NCBI GenBank assembly: GCA_046347195.1
Contig: JAXMGQ010000011.1
Span: 35,031 to 99,030 of the forward strand
Direction: 5' to 3'
Source: TMP-86 sp046347195
GTDB taxonomy: Bacteria; Pseudomonadota; Gammaproteobacteria; Steroidobacterales; Steroidobacteraceae
DNA length: 64,000 nt
This document shows, piece by piece, positions 47,206 through 55,287 of the stretch. The notes under the pieces were generated by a model that saw only the letters and a list, made by a program, of their open reading frames with translations, was not told the DNA's origin and did not search any database. The position numbers and the translations under genes are program-made. The stretch's first letter is position 1; every line of letters begins with the position of its first letter.

Positions 47206-47808
47206 ATGACCCGACTTCTGCAGATCAACACCAGCCTGTTTGGCGATTCAGGGCAGTCCAGCCAGTTGGCAGAGGCCATCACGCGCTCCCTCATCGAGGC
47301 GCACCCCGGCGCCGAGGTGCAGCGGCTCGACCTCGCCAGCGACCCCGTGCCCCATCTCACCGCGGAAACCTTCCAGGCATTCGCAACGCCGGCGGAGAAG
47401 CGCACGGTCCGGCAGCGGGATCTCATCGCCCCTTCCGATGTCCTCATCGCCCAGCTCGCCGCCGCGGACGTGCTGGTGCTGGGCCTGCCGCTGTACAACT
47501 ACGGCGTGCCATCGGCATTGAAGGCGTATTTCGACCACATCGCACGCGCCGGTGTCACCTTCCGCTACACGCCGGCCGGACCCGTGGGCCTGCTGCGCGG
47601 CAAGAAGGCGCTGGTGGCGGCGGCGCGCGGCGGCCTGTACCGCGGCACGCCCGCGGACACGCAGACGCCCTACGTGCGGGACTTCCTCCGGTTCATCGGC
47701 ATCGATGACGTGCAGTTCATCTACGCCGAAGGACTGGCCCTCGATGCGGGCCGGCGAAACGCGGCGATCGAGCAGGCGCTGGCCGACATCCCCGCCCTTG
47801 CCGCATGA
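47206..47808 (+). CDS. azoR: FMN-dependent NADH:quinone oxidoreductase / azoreductase
   Basis: 200 residues from MTRLLQINTSLFGDSGQSS, the flavodoxin-like phosphate-binding start of AzoR. GLPLYNYGVPSALKAYFDHI is the diagnostic central motif, and AARGGLYRGTP follows. The start at 47206 is favoured by GGAGATTCCC upstream; an ATG at 47182 is in frame but has no ribosome site. The enzyme reduces quinones and azo bonds with NADH. It is divergent from the LysR gene that probably regulates it. Confidence 0.93.
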   Translation: MTRLLQINTSLFGDSGQSSQLAEAITRSLIEAHPGAEVQRLDLASDPVPHLTAETFQAFATPAEKRTVRQRDLIAPSDVLIAQLAAADVLVLGLPLYNYGVPSALKAYFDHIARAGVTFRYTPAGPVGLLRGKKALVAAARGGLYRGTPADTQTPYVRDFLRFIGIDDVQFIYAEGLALDAGRRNAAIEQALADIPALAA

Positions 47809-47824
47809 CCGCCTTGGGAGGTCT

Positions 47825-49390
47825 TCAGTGCCCGCCGCCGGAGGACCCGCGAGCGATGCCAAAGGGCGGCTTCGCCAGCCACACCAAGGGGATCAGCAAC
47901 AGGAACATCAGGCTGAACAGGCGGAACAGGTCGTTGGCACCCAGCGTCTGAGCCTGCTGCACCAGCAATCGGTCCACGTATTGAAGCGCGCGGCTGCCTT
48001 CTATCCCGATCCGGGACAAATCGCCCTGGAACTGGGTCCACCCATAGGCCGACTCACGCACGTGCTCGCTGAGCACGCTGTGGTGGAAATCGGTACGACG
48101 GTTCCACAGCCACACCGTCACCGCGGTGGACACGCTGCCCGACATGGTGCGGACGAAGCTGGAAATGCCCGTGGCGGAAGCCAGCTCGTCGGGCTTCACC
48201 GAGGAGAGCGTGATCTGGTTGAGCGCGAGGAAGAAGCTCGTCACGCCCAGCCCCTGCCAGAACCGCGGCGCGGCGAGCTGCAGGAAGGTCGCGGTGGAAT
48301 TGAGCGTGGACATCCAGTACATGCTCACCATGAATGCGCAGAAGGCGAAGCTCACCACCAGACGCAGGTTGAGCCGGTGCATGTTGCGGCCGAGGAGCGG
48401 TGAAATGACGACCGACAGGATGCCCACGGGCGCCACCGCAAGTCCCGCCCAGGTCGCGGTGTAGCCCACGTTGATCTGCAGCCAGAGCGGGAAGATGATG
48501 TTCGATCCCATGAAGGCGAAGTACGCCACCGCGATGCACAGCGTGGTGACGCGGAAATTGCGACGCCCGAAGAAGTGCAGGTCGACGATTGGGTGTGGAT
48601 CCTTCAGCTCCCAGGGGATCAGGAAGGTCAGGCACACGACGCACAGAGCAGCCGCGGCCACGATGATCGGCGAGCCGAACCAGTCGAGTTCGTTGCCGTT
48701 GTCCAGCATGTACTGCAGGCTTCCCACGCCCACCACCAGCAGCGACAGGCCGACGACATCGATCGGCAATTTCACGCGCCGCGACTCGCGCCCCTTCAAC
48801 ACGCTGGCGAGGACGGCGGCAGCCAGCAGGCCCACGGGGAGATTGATGTAGAACAGCCAGGGCCAGCTCAGCTGGTCGGTGATGTATCCGCCGAGCACGG
48901 GCCCGAACAGCGGTGCGAGGATCACCACCATGCCCCACAGGCCCAGCGCCATGCCGCGCTTCTGCACGGGGTAGTTGCGCAGCAGAATCGCCTGGCCGAG
49001 CGCCATCAGCGGCCCGGACACGAGGCCCTGCAGCAGGCGGCAGATCACCAGCATGGGCATGTTCACCGCGAGGCCACACAGTGCCGAGAACAGCATGAAC
49101 AGCAGGATCGCGGTGATGAAGGTGCGCACCTCGCCGAAGCGCCGTCCGATCCAGCCGGTGAGCGGCTGCATCACCGCGGAGGCGAGCTGGTAGGAACTCA
49201 CCGTCCAGGTGCCCTCGGTGGTGCTCACGCCGAGGCTCCCGGAGATCGCCGGCACCGACACGTTGACGATGGTCATGTCGAGGAGTTCCATGAACGTCGC
49301 CAGCGCCACGGCCACCGTCAGCAACATCAGCGACCCGCCCTGCAGCGGGGGCAGCTCGCCGTTGGCGTCTCTCGGGGGCTGGGCGCTCAT
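47825..49390 (-). CDS. DHA2-family MFS multidrug transporter (EmrB-like)
   Basis: 521 residues with 14 predicted membrane helices. ATFMELLDMTIVNVSVPAISG is helix 1 with the conserved D-x-T motif, GWIGRRFGEVRTF is motif A, and FGPVLGGYITDQ is motif C of drug:H+ antiporters. It ends a minus-strand operon (MarR, outer-membrane factor, EmrA-like adaptor, EmrB), forming a complete tripartite exporter for hydrophobic drugs or uncouplers. Confidence 0.93.
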   Translation of the reverse strand: MSAQPPRDANGELPPLQGGSLMLLTVAVALATFMELLDMTIVNVSVPAISGSLGVSTTEGTWTVSSYQLASAVMQPLTGWIGRRFGEVRTFITAILLFMLFSALCGLAVNMPMLVICRLLQGLVSGPLMALGQAILLRNYPVQKRGMALGLWGMVVILAPLFGPVLGGYITDQLSWPWLFYINLPVGLLAAAVLASVLKGRESRRVKLPIDVVGLSLLVVGVGSLQYMLDNGNELDWFGSPIIVAAAALCVVCLTFLIPWELKDPHPIVDLHFFGRRNFRVTTLCIAVAYFAFMGSNIIFPLWLQINVGYTATWAGLAVAPVGILSVVISPLLGRNMHRLNLRLVVSFAFCAFMVSMYWMSTLNSTATFLQLAAPRFWQGLGVTSFFLALNQITLSSVKPDELASATGISSFVRTMSGSVSTAVTVWLWNRRTDFHHSVLSEHVRESAYGWTQFQGDLSRIGIEGSRALQYVDRLLVQQAQTLGANDLFRLFSLMFLLLIPLVWLAKPPFGIARGSSGGGH

Positions 49391-49433
49391 GGATCAGTGT
49401 GCGCGATGCGCCGTGCGCGGGTGCGCTTCGGGC

Positions 49434-50669
49434 TCAACGGCCGAGGTCGAGGTTGCGGGAGATGATGGCATCCGCCGCCGCCGCGGCCTGCGTGCGGTCG
49501 CGGGTGTACACATCGGTGTCGGCGATCGGCCGCGAGGCGGGGGTCGAGGCGAGCACGGCTCCCGAGCGGTCGTGCGTGTCGATGATCACGGTGGTGGAGA
49601 GCCCGACCCGCAGCGGCGTCGCAGCGAGTTCGCGCGGCTCGATCTCGATGCGCACCGGCACCCGCTGCACCACCTTGATCCAGTTGCCCGAGGCATTCTG
49701 CGCCGGCAGCAGCGAGAACGCGGCACCCGTGCCGGCCGCCATGCCGACGATGTGGCCGTGGAACTCGACGCTGCCGCCGTACAGGTCGGTGGTGAGGGAG
49801 GCCGGCTGCCCGATCCGCAGGTGGCGGAGCTGGCCTTCCTTGAAGTTTGCATCCACCCAGAGCGCATGCAGCGGCACGACGGTGAGCAGGGTCTGGCCGG
49901 GCGCCACGCGCTGCCCGAGCTGCACGGACCGCTCGGCCACGTAGCCATCGATGGGCGAGACGATGGCATTGCGATGCGAGGACACCCAGGCATCGACGTA
50001 GGCGGCGCGTGCCTGCAGCACCGTCGGATTGCCGGCGACATCCGCGCCGGCGACCAGCGCCCGCGCCGCCTGCGACTGTCGCACCGCCTGCTCCAGCGCG
50101 GCACGCGCAAGCTCCACCTGGTCGCGCGCATGGCGCACTTCCTCGGGAGCGATGGCCTGCTGCTCGACGAGCGGTTCGCGCTTGGCAAGATCGAGCCGCG
50201 CGCGCTCGAGTTCACGCCGCCGCGAATCGATCAAGGGGCCGTACTGATCCGCCGTGGCGGACTGCTGGTGGACCTGGCGCACGGCCCAGGCCAGCGCCGC
50301 CGCCGCACGGTCGAGCTGCGAGGCGGCATCGGTGGGATCGAGCTGCACCAGCACCTGGCCCGCCTTGACGAGCTGGGTATCATCGGCGCTGATCGCGACC
50401 ACGGTGCCGGGCACCTGCGCGGAGATCAGCACCTTGTTGCCGCCCACGTAGGCATCGTCGGTCTTCTCGCGCAACGACAGCACCATCAGCCAGTACAGCC
50501 ACCACAGGATGCCCACCGCCACGAACACGGCGGCGATGATCCACATGATGCGGCTGCGGTTGCCGTTGCCGTTGCCGTTGCCGGCGGGAGCCGATGGTGT
50601 CGACGGCGCGGCGGGCGATGGTGCGCCGGCGGAAGCCGCTGCGGAGCTTGCGGGGTTGTCGATGGTCAT
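49434..50669 (-). CDS. HlyD-family membrane fusion protein (EmrA-like)
   Basis: 411 residues. A Ser/Ala/Pro-rich cytoplasmic tail with Gly-Asn repeats (NGNGNGNR) precedes one transmembrane helix (WIIAAVFVAVGILWWLYWL, about residues 43-61). Then come the lipoyl motif DDAYVGGNKVLISAQVPG, a long helical hairpin, and the second half SPIDGYVAERSVQLGQRVAPGQ. It connects the DHA2 pump to the outer-membrane factor. The ATG overlaps the stop of the OMF gene, and the pump follows 43 bases downstream. Confidence 0.92.
   Translation of the reverse strand: MTIDNPASSAAASAGAPSPAAPSTPSAPAGNGNGNGNRSRIMWIIAAVFVAVGILWWLYWLMVLSLREKTDDAYVGGNKVLISAQVPGTVVAISADDTQLVKAGQVLVQLDPTDAASQLDRAAAALAWAVRQVHQQSATADQYGPLIDSRRRELERARLDLAKREPLVEQQAIAPEEVRHARDQVELARAALEQAVRQSQAARALVAGADVAGNPTVLQARAAYVDAWVSSHRNAIVSPIDGYVAERSVQLGQRVAPGQTLLTVVPLHALWVDANFKEGQLRHLRIGQPASLTTDLYGGSVEFHGHIVGMAAGTGAAFSLLPAQNASGNWIKVVQRVPVRIEIEPRELAATPLRVGLSTTVIIDTHDRSGAVLASTPASRPIADTDVYTRDRTQAAAAADAIISRNLDLGR
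50559..50582. repeat. Four copies of GTTGCC inside the EmrA-like gene
   Basis: A perfect 6-bp microsatellite, four units, encoding the Gly-Asn repeat near residue 33 of the adaptor. Because the unit is a multiple of three, length changes would alter the linker but not the frame. Confidence 0.8.
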
Positions 50670-52132
50670 GGGCTTTTCCGTGCTGTCGGGACAGGCTCGC
50701 GCGCCGTGCTCTCGCGCAGGCCGGGATCGATCTCGTAACCGCCGCCCAGCGCGCGCCGCAGGGCGATATCCGCCGACAGCGCGGCGCCCTGCAACTGCAG
50801 CGCTGCGTCCTGCTGGTCGAGCAGGCGCTGCCGGGCGTCGAGCAAGGGCCGCAGGTCCGTGACCCCGGCCGTCACGCGCGCCTGCGCCGAGCGCGTGGCG
50901 CCGGCCGCCTCGGCGACCTCCTGCGCGCGCTCGGCACGCTGGCGGGCGAGCTGTTCGCGCATCGTGGCCTGGGTCGCCACCTCGCGTGCGGCGGTGGTGA
51001 TGGCCTGGTCGTAATCGGCCACCGCTGACTGGAGCTGCGCCTGCGTGCCGCCATAGCGGGCCTTGAGCCGGCCCGCATCGAACAGCGGCAGATGGATGGC
51101 CGCGCCGATGGAAGGCACGCCGCTCTCGGTGCGCAACAGCTTTCCGAGATGCAGGCTCTGCACGCCGAGCAGTCCCTTGAGGCTGATGTCGGGATAGAAC
51201 TCGGCACGCACCGACTGTTGATTGCGGCGTGCCGCCTCCACGCGCCAGCGGCTGGCGGCGATGTCGGGACGCCGCGCGAGAAGGTCGATGCCCACATCGT
51301 CCGGCACCGAGGCCGAAACCTCGGGCAGCGGCCGCGAGGTCAAGGCCGGCAGTTCGTGCGGCGCCTTGCCGATCAGGGCGGCCAGCGCGACCACGCGCAG
51401 GCGCACCGATCCTTCCAGGCCCACGACCTGCTCGCGCGCCATTGCCGCGGCAGCGGCGGCGGAATGCAGCACATCCGGCGGATCGAGCTCAGCGGCAACC
51501 CGCGCCCGCGCGATGCTCTCGTTCCGGGCGGTATCGGCCGCGCGCTCCCGCGCGATGCCGAGCCTCGCCTCATCGACCTGCCAGCCGTAGTAGCTGTCGG
51601 CGATGGAAGCGGCCAGCTCGAGTTGCGCGGCCTGCCGCTCGGCCTCGCTCGCACGGGCGAGGTCCACGGCGGACTCGATGGCCGCGCGCAACCGGCCCCA
51701 CCAGTCGAAGGTGTACGACGCGGCGATGCCGAGGTCAGCCTGGTTGTACCAGTTGAACCCCAGGAACTGCGGCGGAATCATGCCGTTGTCGCTCAGCCGC
51801 TGCCGCTGGTACTGCGCCTCCAGGTCCACCTTCGCGCCCAGGTTGGCACCGGCCTCGCGCACCGATGCCCTTGCGGTGGTGAAGCGCGCACCGGCGATGT
51901 TGAGCGAGGGCGCCGACGCGAGGCCCAGCGAAATCAGTGAATCCAGATCCGGATCGGCGTAATGCGACCACCACTGCGCCTCGGGCCAGGCCGCCCCGGC
52001 CTGCGGATTGGCTGGCGGATTGGCCGGTGGATCGATGGGTGCGTTCGACCTGAGCGTGGGGGCCGCGGGTCGCGATGGCACGTGAACGCAGGCGGCGAGC
52101 GCCAGCACGATGACGCAGAGCGCGACCCTCAT
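50666..52132 (-). CDS. Outer-membrane efflux lipoprotein (NodT/OprM family)
   Basis: 488 residues starting MRVALCVIVLALAACVHVP, with lipobox LAAC (Cys15). Two repeated OMF halves are visible: YTFDWWGRLRAAIESAVDLA in the first, and RRPDIAASRWRVEAARRNQ plus HLPLFDAGRLKARYGG in the second, as in NodT. It is the TolC-like exit duct for the EmrAB pump. Its start overlaps the MarR stop and its end overlaps the adaptor start. Confidence 0.93.
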   Translation of the reverse strand: MRVALCVIVLALAACVHVPSRPAAPTLRSNAPIDPPANPPANPQAGAAWPEAQWWSHYADPDLDSLISLGLASAPSLNIAGARFTTARASVREAGANLGAKVDLEAQYQRQRLSDNGMIPPQFLGFNWYNQADLGIAASYTFDWWGRLRAAIESAVDLARASEAERQAAQLELAASIADSYYGWQVDEARLGIARERAADTARNESIARARVAAELDPPDVLHSAAAAAAMAREQVVGLEGSVRLRVVALAALIGKAPHELPALTSRPLPEVSASVPDDVGIDLLARRPDIAASRWRVEAARRNQQSVRAEFYPDISLKGLLGVQSLHLGKLLRTESGVPSIGAAIHLPLFDAGRLKARYGGTQAQLQSAVADYDQAITTAAREVATQATMREQLARQRAERAQEVAEAAGATRSAQARVTAGVTDLRPLLDARQRLLDQQDAALQLQGAALSADIALRRALGGGYEIDPGLRESTAREPVPTARKSP

Positions 52133-52650
52133 TCGTCCTCCTGCGCAGGACCGATGGCATCGAGGGAATCCGCGACCCGCTTCAGGAGCGAGGTGAGATC
52201 GCGGACCTCGGTGGCCGAGAGGCTGGAAAAGGCTCCGCGCGCAAGGTCCGCCGTGCACGGCAGGCACTGATGCAGCAATTCGCTGCCGCGAGGGGTGATC
52301 TTGAGCACCATGCGGCGGCGGTCCGCCTCGCTGGCCACCCGGGTGATCAAGCCCCGCTCCACCAGCGCATCGGAGACTCGGGTGATGTTGGCCGGGCTCT
52401 GTGCCATCGACTGGCACAGGTCACTGGGGAAGCACACCCCGCCTTCGCGCGAGAACAGCGAGGCCAGCACGCGGAAATCAGCCTCGGTGAGGCCCCGCGG
52501 GCGCAACAGGCGGTCATACCGGCTGGAGTATTCCCGGCCGAGCAGCACGATCAGCCGGCTCAGCAGGATTTCATCGCCGGGCAGTTCGGGCAGGCGGGAT
52601 TTCACCCGCGCGAGGCCCTGCTCCATGCCCTGGATCTGTGTCTTGACCAT
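52129..52650 (-). CDS. MarR-family transcriptional regulator of the efflux operon
   Basis: 173 residues with a winged helix: LTEADFRVLASLFSREGG, then SDLCQSMAQSPANITRVSDAL as recognition helices, and DRRRMVLKITPRG as the wing, the MarR signature. It is the first gene of the MarR-OMF-EmrA-EmrB operon. A perfect palindrome lies 10-43 bases upstream of its start, implying autorepression relieved by the exported compounds (inference from MarR/EmrR systems). Confidence 0.93.
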   Translation of the reverse strand: MVKTQIQGMEQGLARVKSRLPELPGDEILLSRLIVLLGREYSSRYDRLLRPRGLTEADFRVLASLFSREGGVCFPSDLCQSMAQSPANITRVSDALVERGLITRVASEADRRRMVLKITPRGSELLHQCLPCTADLARGAFSSLSATEVRDLTSLLKRVADSLDAIGPAQEDE

Positions 52651-52660
52651 GATGGGTAAC

Positions 52661-52693
52661 TATTTCAGTGGTTGATAATTTACCACTGAAATA
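52661..52693. promoter_or_regulatory. Perfect palindromic operator upstream of marR
   Basis: TATTTCAGTGGT and ACCACTGAAATA are exact 12-base inverted arms around a nine-base AT-rich spacer (TGATAATTT). The position directly upstream of the MarR gene and its AT-rich content against a high-GC background make it the likely MarR operator overlapping the promoter. Confidence 0.8.
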
Positions 52694-52725
52694 AAAAGGT
52701 GCAAACCAGCGATGAGGTCTGTCCG

Positions 52726-53403
52726 CTAGCCGATCAGGCGAAATCCGGTTCCATGGACGGTCTGGATGAGCTTGTGCGCATGCTCATGGTCGATGGCCTT
52801 GCGCAGCAAGGACATGTGGGACCTGAGCAGGTCACGCTCCGGCACCCGCTCACCCCAGATCACGCGTTCGAGGCGGTCCCGGCTGACCACCCGCGGCGAT
52901 TCGCTCATCAGCAACTGCAGCAGGGTACGGTTGATGGGACCCAAGTGGATGAGGCGGCCCGCGCGCCGCACCTCGCACAGCGCGGGGTTGTACTCCAGGT
53001 CGGCGATCCGCAACTGGATCTCGGGAGATCGGCGACGTCTGCGGGCAAGGACCGCCATCCGCGCCGCCAGTTCCTCCGGATCGAAGGGCCGCGAGAGGTA
53101 ATCGTCCGCCCCGGCCATCAGTCCTGCGAGCCGCTCGGTCACCTCCGCGCCCTCCCCCAGGATCAGGATCGGGGCGGCGGGCTGGACCTCGCTCTCCAGG
53201 CGCCGGCACAGCGCCAGGCAGCCGGCACGCGAGTGGCAGAGCGTGGCATCGAGCAGGATGACATCGGCGCCGCCCAACAGCGCGCCATCGAGACGGGCTG
53301 AGGGACCCGCAATGACCTGCGCCTCGATACCCCGCTCGTGCAATGCCTCGCGCAGGGGTTCCACCGATGCAACGGGGGTTTCTGCGATGATTACGACCTG
53401 CAT
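52726..53403 (-). CDS. OmpR-type response regulator with altered receiver residues
   Basis: 225 residues: receiver domain (~1-118) and winged-helix DNA-binding domain (~130-225, ending KLIQTVHGTGFRLIG). The likely phosphoacceptor is Asp51 in VILLDATL. The usual acidic pair after beta1 is only Ala-Glu (IIAETP), and the conserved Lys of the KPF motif is Arg (YLSRPFDPEEL). Phosphorylation may therefore be altered or absent. No histidine kinase gene is adjacent. It is divergent from the ECF sigma operon across a 181-base gap. Confidence 0.88.
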   Translation of the reverse strand: MQVVIIAETPVASVEPLREALHERGIEAQVIAGPSARLDGALLGGADVILLDATLCHSRAGCLALCRRLESEVQPAAPILILGEGAEVTERLAGLMAGADDYLSRPFDPEELAARMAVLARRRRRSPEIQLRIADLEYNPALCEVRRAGRLIHLGPINRTLLQLLMSESPRVVSRDRLERVIWGERVPERDLLRSHMSLLRKAIDHEHAHKLIQTVHGTGFRLIG

Positions 53404-53418
53404 CGCGCTTTTTGACGG

Positions 53419-53435
53419 GATTCGACTGGCGAATC
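53419..53435. promoter_or_regulatory. Inverted repeat between response regulator and ECF sigma gene
   Basis: GATTCG-ACTGG-CGAATC is a perfect 6-bp dyad, 16 bases upstream of the response-regulator start. It may be an operator for that gene. A TTGACA at about 53467 has no clear -10 partner. Confidence 0.3.
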
Positions 53436-53584
53436 AATCGCATTGCAACGATGGAGCATCAGCCGCGATTGACAGCGGCCTTCATATCCGTCAAACGCTG
53501 CAAGATGGCTCAGCTCGACCGATCCTGCCGATCCTGTCTCCTCCTTGCCAGAGCAGGCGTGCGCGTTCCCGAAGGCCGCCGCGG

Positions 53585-54226
53585 ATGAACCTTCACCGCG
53601 AGGATCTCGACCAGGTTCAGCTGCTGCTGAGCGGTGATCGTGCCGCGTTCGAACGCTTCTTCGAGGATTATTTCCCGCGGCTGTTCCGCTTCGTGCTGCG
53701 GCGGGCGGACCGGGACGTGGAGAGTGCGCGCGATGTGGTGCAATCCACGCTCCTCAAGGCCATCCGCAATCTCGGCGCCTATCGGGGAGAGGCATCGCTG
53801 TTCACCTGGCTGTGCCAGATCGCGCGCCACGAATACTCCGACCTGCGCATGCGCCAGCAGGCGGCGGATCGTACCGTGGTCGCGCTGGAGAACGACCCGT
53901 CGGTGCGCGCGGCGCTGGAGTCGCTGCGCTGGGCGGAAGACGCCGAACCGCCCCAGGCCATCGAGCGCGAACAGCGCGACGAACTGGTGCATGCGACGCT
54001 CGACTACCTGCCCTCGCGGTACGCGAAACTCCTGGAAATGAAGTACGTGGATGAGCTGCCGGTGGACCAGATCGCCCAGCGCATGGGAATGACGGCCATC
54101 GCCGTGCAGTCGCTGCTCGCGCGGGCGCGCGCCGCCTTCCGCGAGGCCCATGAGGTGCTCGCATCGGGACTGGCTGATCTCAAGACGCGCAATGGCAGGC
54201 TCAAAGCGCAGGAATCGAAGGCATGA
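53585..54226 (+). CDS. ECF-type RNA polymerase sigma factor
   Basis: 213 residues. Region 2 reads FFEDYFPRLFRFVLRRADRD and ESARDVVQSTLLKAIRNLGA, then FTWLCQIARHEYSDLRMRQQ; region 4 reads ELPVDQIAQRMGMTAIAVQ and SLLARARAAFREA. Followed by an overlapping FecR-type gene and a TonB receptor, the arrangement resembles FecI-type cell-surface signalling. The FecR-like partner would act as anti-sigma. Start ATG at 53585 after a purine-rich AAGGCCGCCGCGG stretch. Confidence 0.92.
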   Translation: MNLHREDLDQVQLLLSGDRAAFERFFEDYFPRLFRFVLRRADRDVESARDVVQSTLLKAIRNLGAYRGEASLFTWLCQIARHEYSDLRMRQQAADRTVVALENDPSVRAALESLRWAEDAEPPQAIEREQRDELVHATLDYLPSRYAKLLEMKYVDELPVDQIAQRMGMTAIAVQSLLARARAAFREAHEVLASGLADLKTRNGRLKAQESKA

Positions 54227-55287
54227 ACGAGGATCCGATCGGCCGCGCCCTGTCGCAGGCTGGCCCGCGTCCCACGGCGCCTGCGGAACTGCAGGCCCAG
54301 GTACATCGCGCGGTCGAACGAGGCTGGCAGGACATGCTCGCGGGCCAGCGACTGCGCCGGCGGCGCCAGTGGCTGGCCGCCGCCGGGGTGCTGGTGGCGC
54401 TGGGCGCGGCGCTGGGCGCGGGGTGGCTGGTGCACACACCGGGAACTCCCGCCGCCGGGGCGGCATTGTTCGTGGCCTCGCGCGGCGCCACCGACGTGAG
54501 GACGCGAGCAGCGGGCGGGGACGCCACGGGAACGGCCACCGGGACCGTGCTCGGCGGACGCATGCTGCCCGCGGGCACGCATGTGCGGACCGGCCGGGAT
54601 GGCATCGCGCTGCTGGCGATGGGACCGGTGATGCTGCGCATCGGCCCCGACAGCGATGCGTTGCTCGACAGCCCCGGGCAACTGACGCTGAATCGTGGCC
54701 GCCTCTACCTGGATTCCGGCGCGCGTCCGCTGCACGGCGGCCATGTGCGCCTGCATACGCCGCTGGGCGATGTCGAGCACCTCGGCACGCAGTTCCAGGT
54801 CCGGCTCGAGGATCACCAGCTCAGCGTGGGCGTGCGCGAAGGCCAGGTGCGGGTGAGTTCCGCGGCCGGCGAACAACTGCTCGGCGAACGCGAAGGCGTG
54901 GAGGTGGATGCGCAAGGCCATGCGAGGCTGCAGGCCGTGCCGGCCTTTGGCCCTTCGTGGGACTGGACCCAGGCACTGCGGCCCGACTTCCCCATCGAGG
55001 GCCGCACCCTGGCCGAGTTCCTCGAGTGGTACGCACGCGAGACCGGGCACCCGGTCACCTTCGATTCCGCGGCGACGCGCGCCGAAGCGCAGGGCACGCG
55101 CCTCAATGGCAGCATCACCGGCCTGTCGCCGCAGGACGCGCTGGCCGCCGTGCTCGCCTCGACGCAGTTCGTGCTGGTGAGCAATGAGGATGGTTCCCTG
55201 CGGGTCACGGTGAGGCCGGGAACGCATGCTAAGCTTCGCGTCGATGCGATGCCGTTGCGCGCCGCCGAATCGGGCCCAGGCCCCTGA
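54223..55287 (+). CDS. FecR-type sigma regulator with C-terminal STN-like domain
   Basis: 354 residues. A cytoplasmic N-terminal segment (~1-48) is followed by one transmembrane helix (WLAAAGVLVALGAALGAGWLV, 50-70), then the periplasmic FecR domain (DSPGQLTLNRGRLYLDSG, VRLHTPLGDVEHLGTQFQV). Residues ~250-325 (GRTLAEFLEWYARETGHPV, SPQDALAAVLASTQF) look like a secretin/TonB short N-terminal domain. The classic FecR DUF4880 N-terminus is not obvious. ATGA overlap with the sigma gene and a 62-base overlap with the receptor show tight coupling. It transmits receptor occupancy to the sigma factor. Confidence 0.85.
   Translation: MNEDPIGRALSQAGPRPTAPAELQAQVHRAVERGWQDMLAGQRLRRRRQWLAAAGVLVALGAALGAGWLVHTPGTPAAGAALFVASRGATDVRTRAAGGDATGTATGTVLGGRMLPAGTHVRTGRDGIALLAMGPVMLRIGPDSDALLDSPGQLTLNRGRLYLDSGARPLHGGHVRLHTPLGDVEHLGTQFQVRLEDHQLSVGVREGQVRVSSAAGEQLLGEREGVEVDAQGHARLQAVPAFGPSWDWTQALRPDFPIEGRTLAEFLEWYARETGHPVTFDSAATRAEAQGTRLNGSITGLSPQDALAAVLASTQFVLVSNEDGSLRVTVRPGTHAKLRVDAMPLRAAESGPGP

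Noticed and set aside
50559..50582. Phase-variable microsatellite
   Set aside because: The 6-bp unit cannot shift the frame, and only four copies exist; it merely encodes a Gly-Asn linker.
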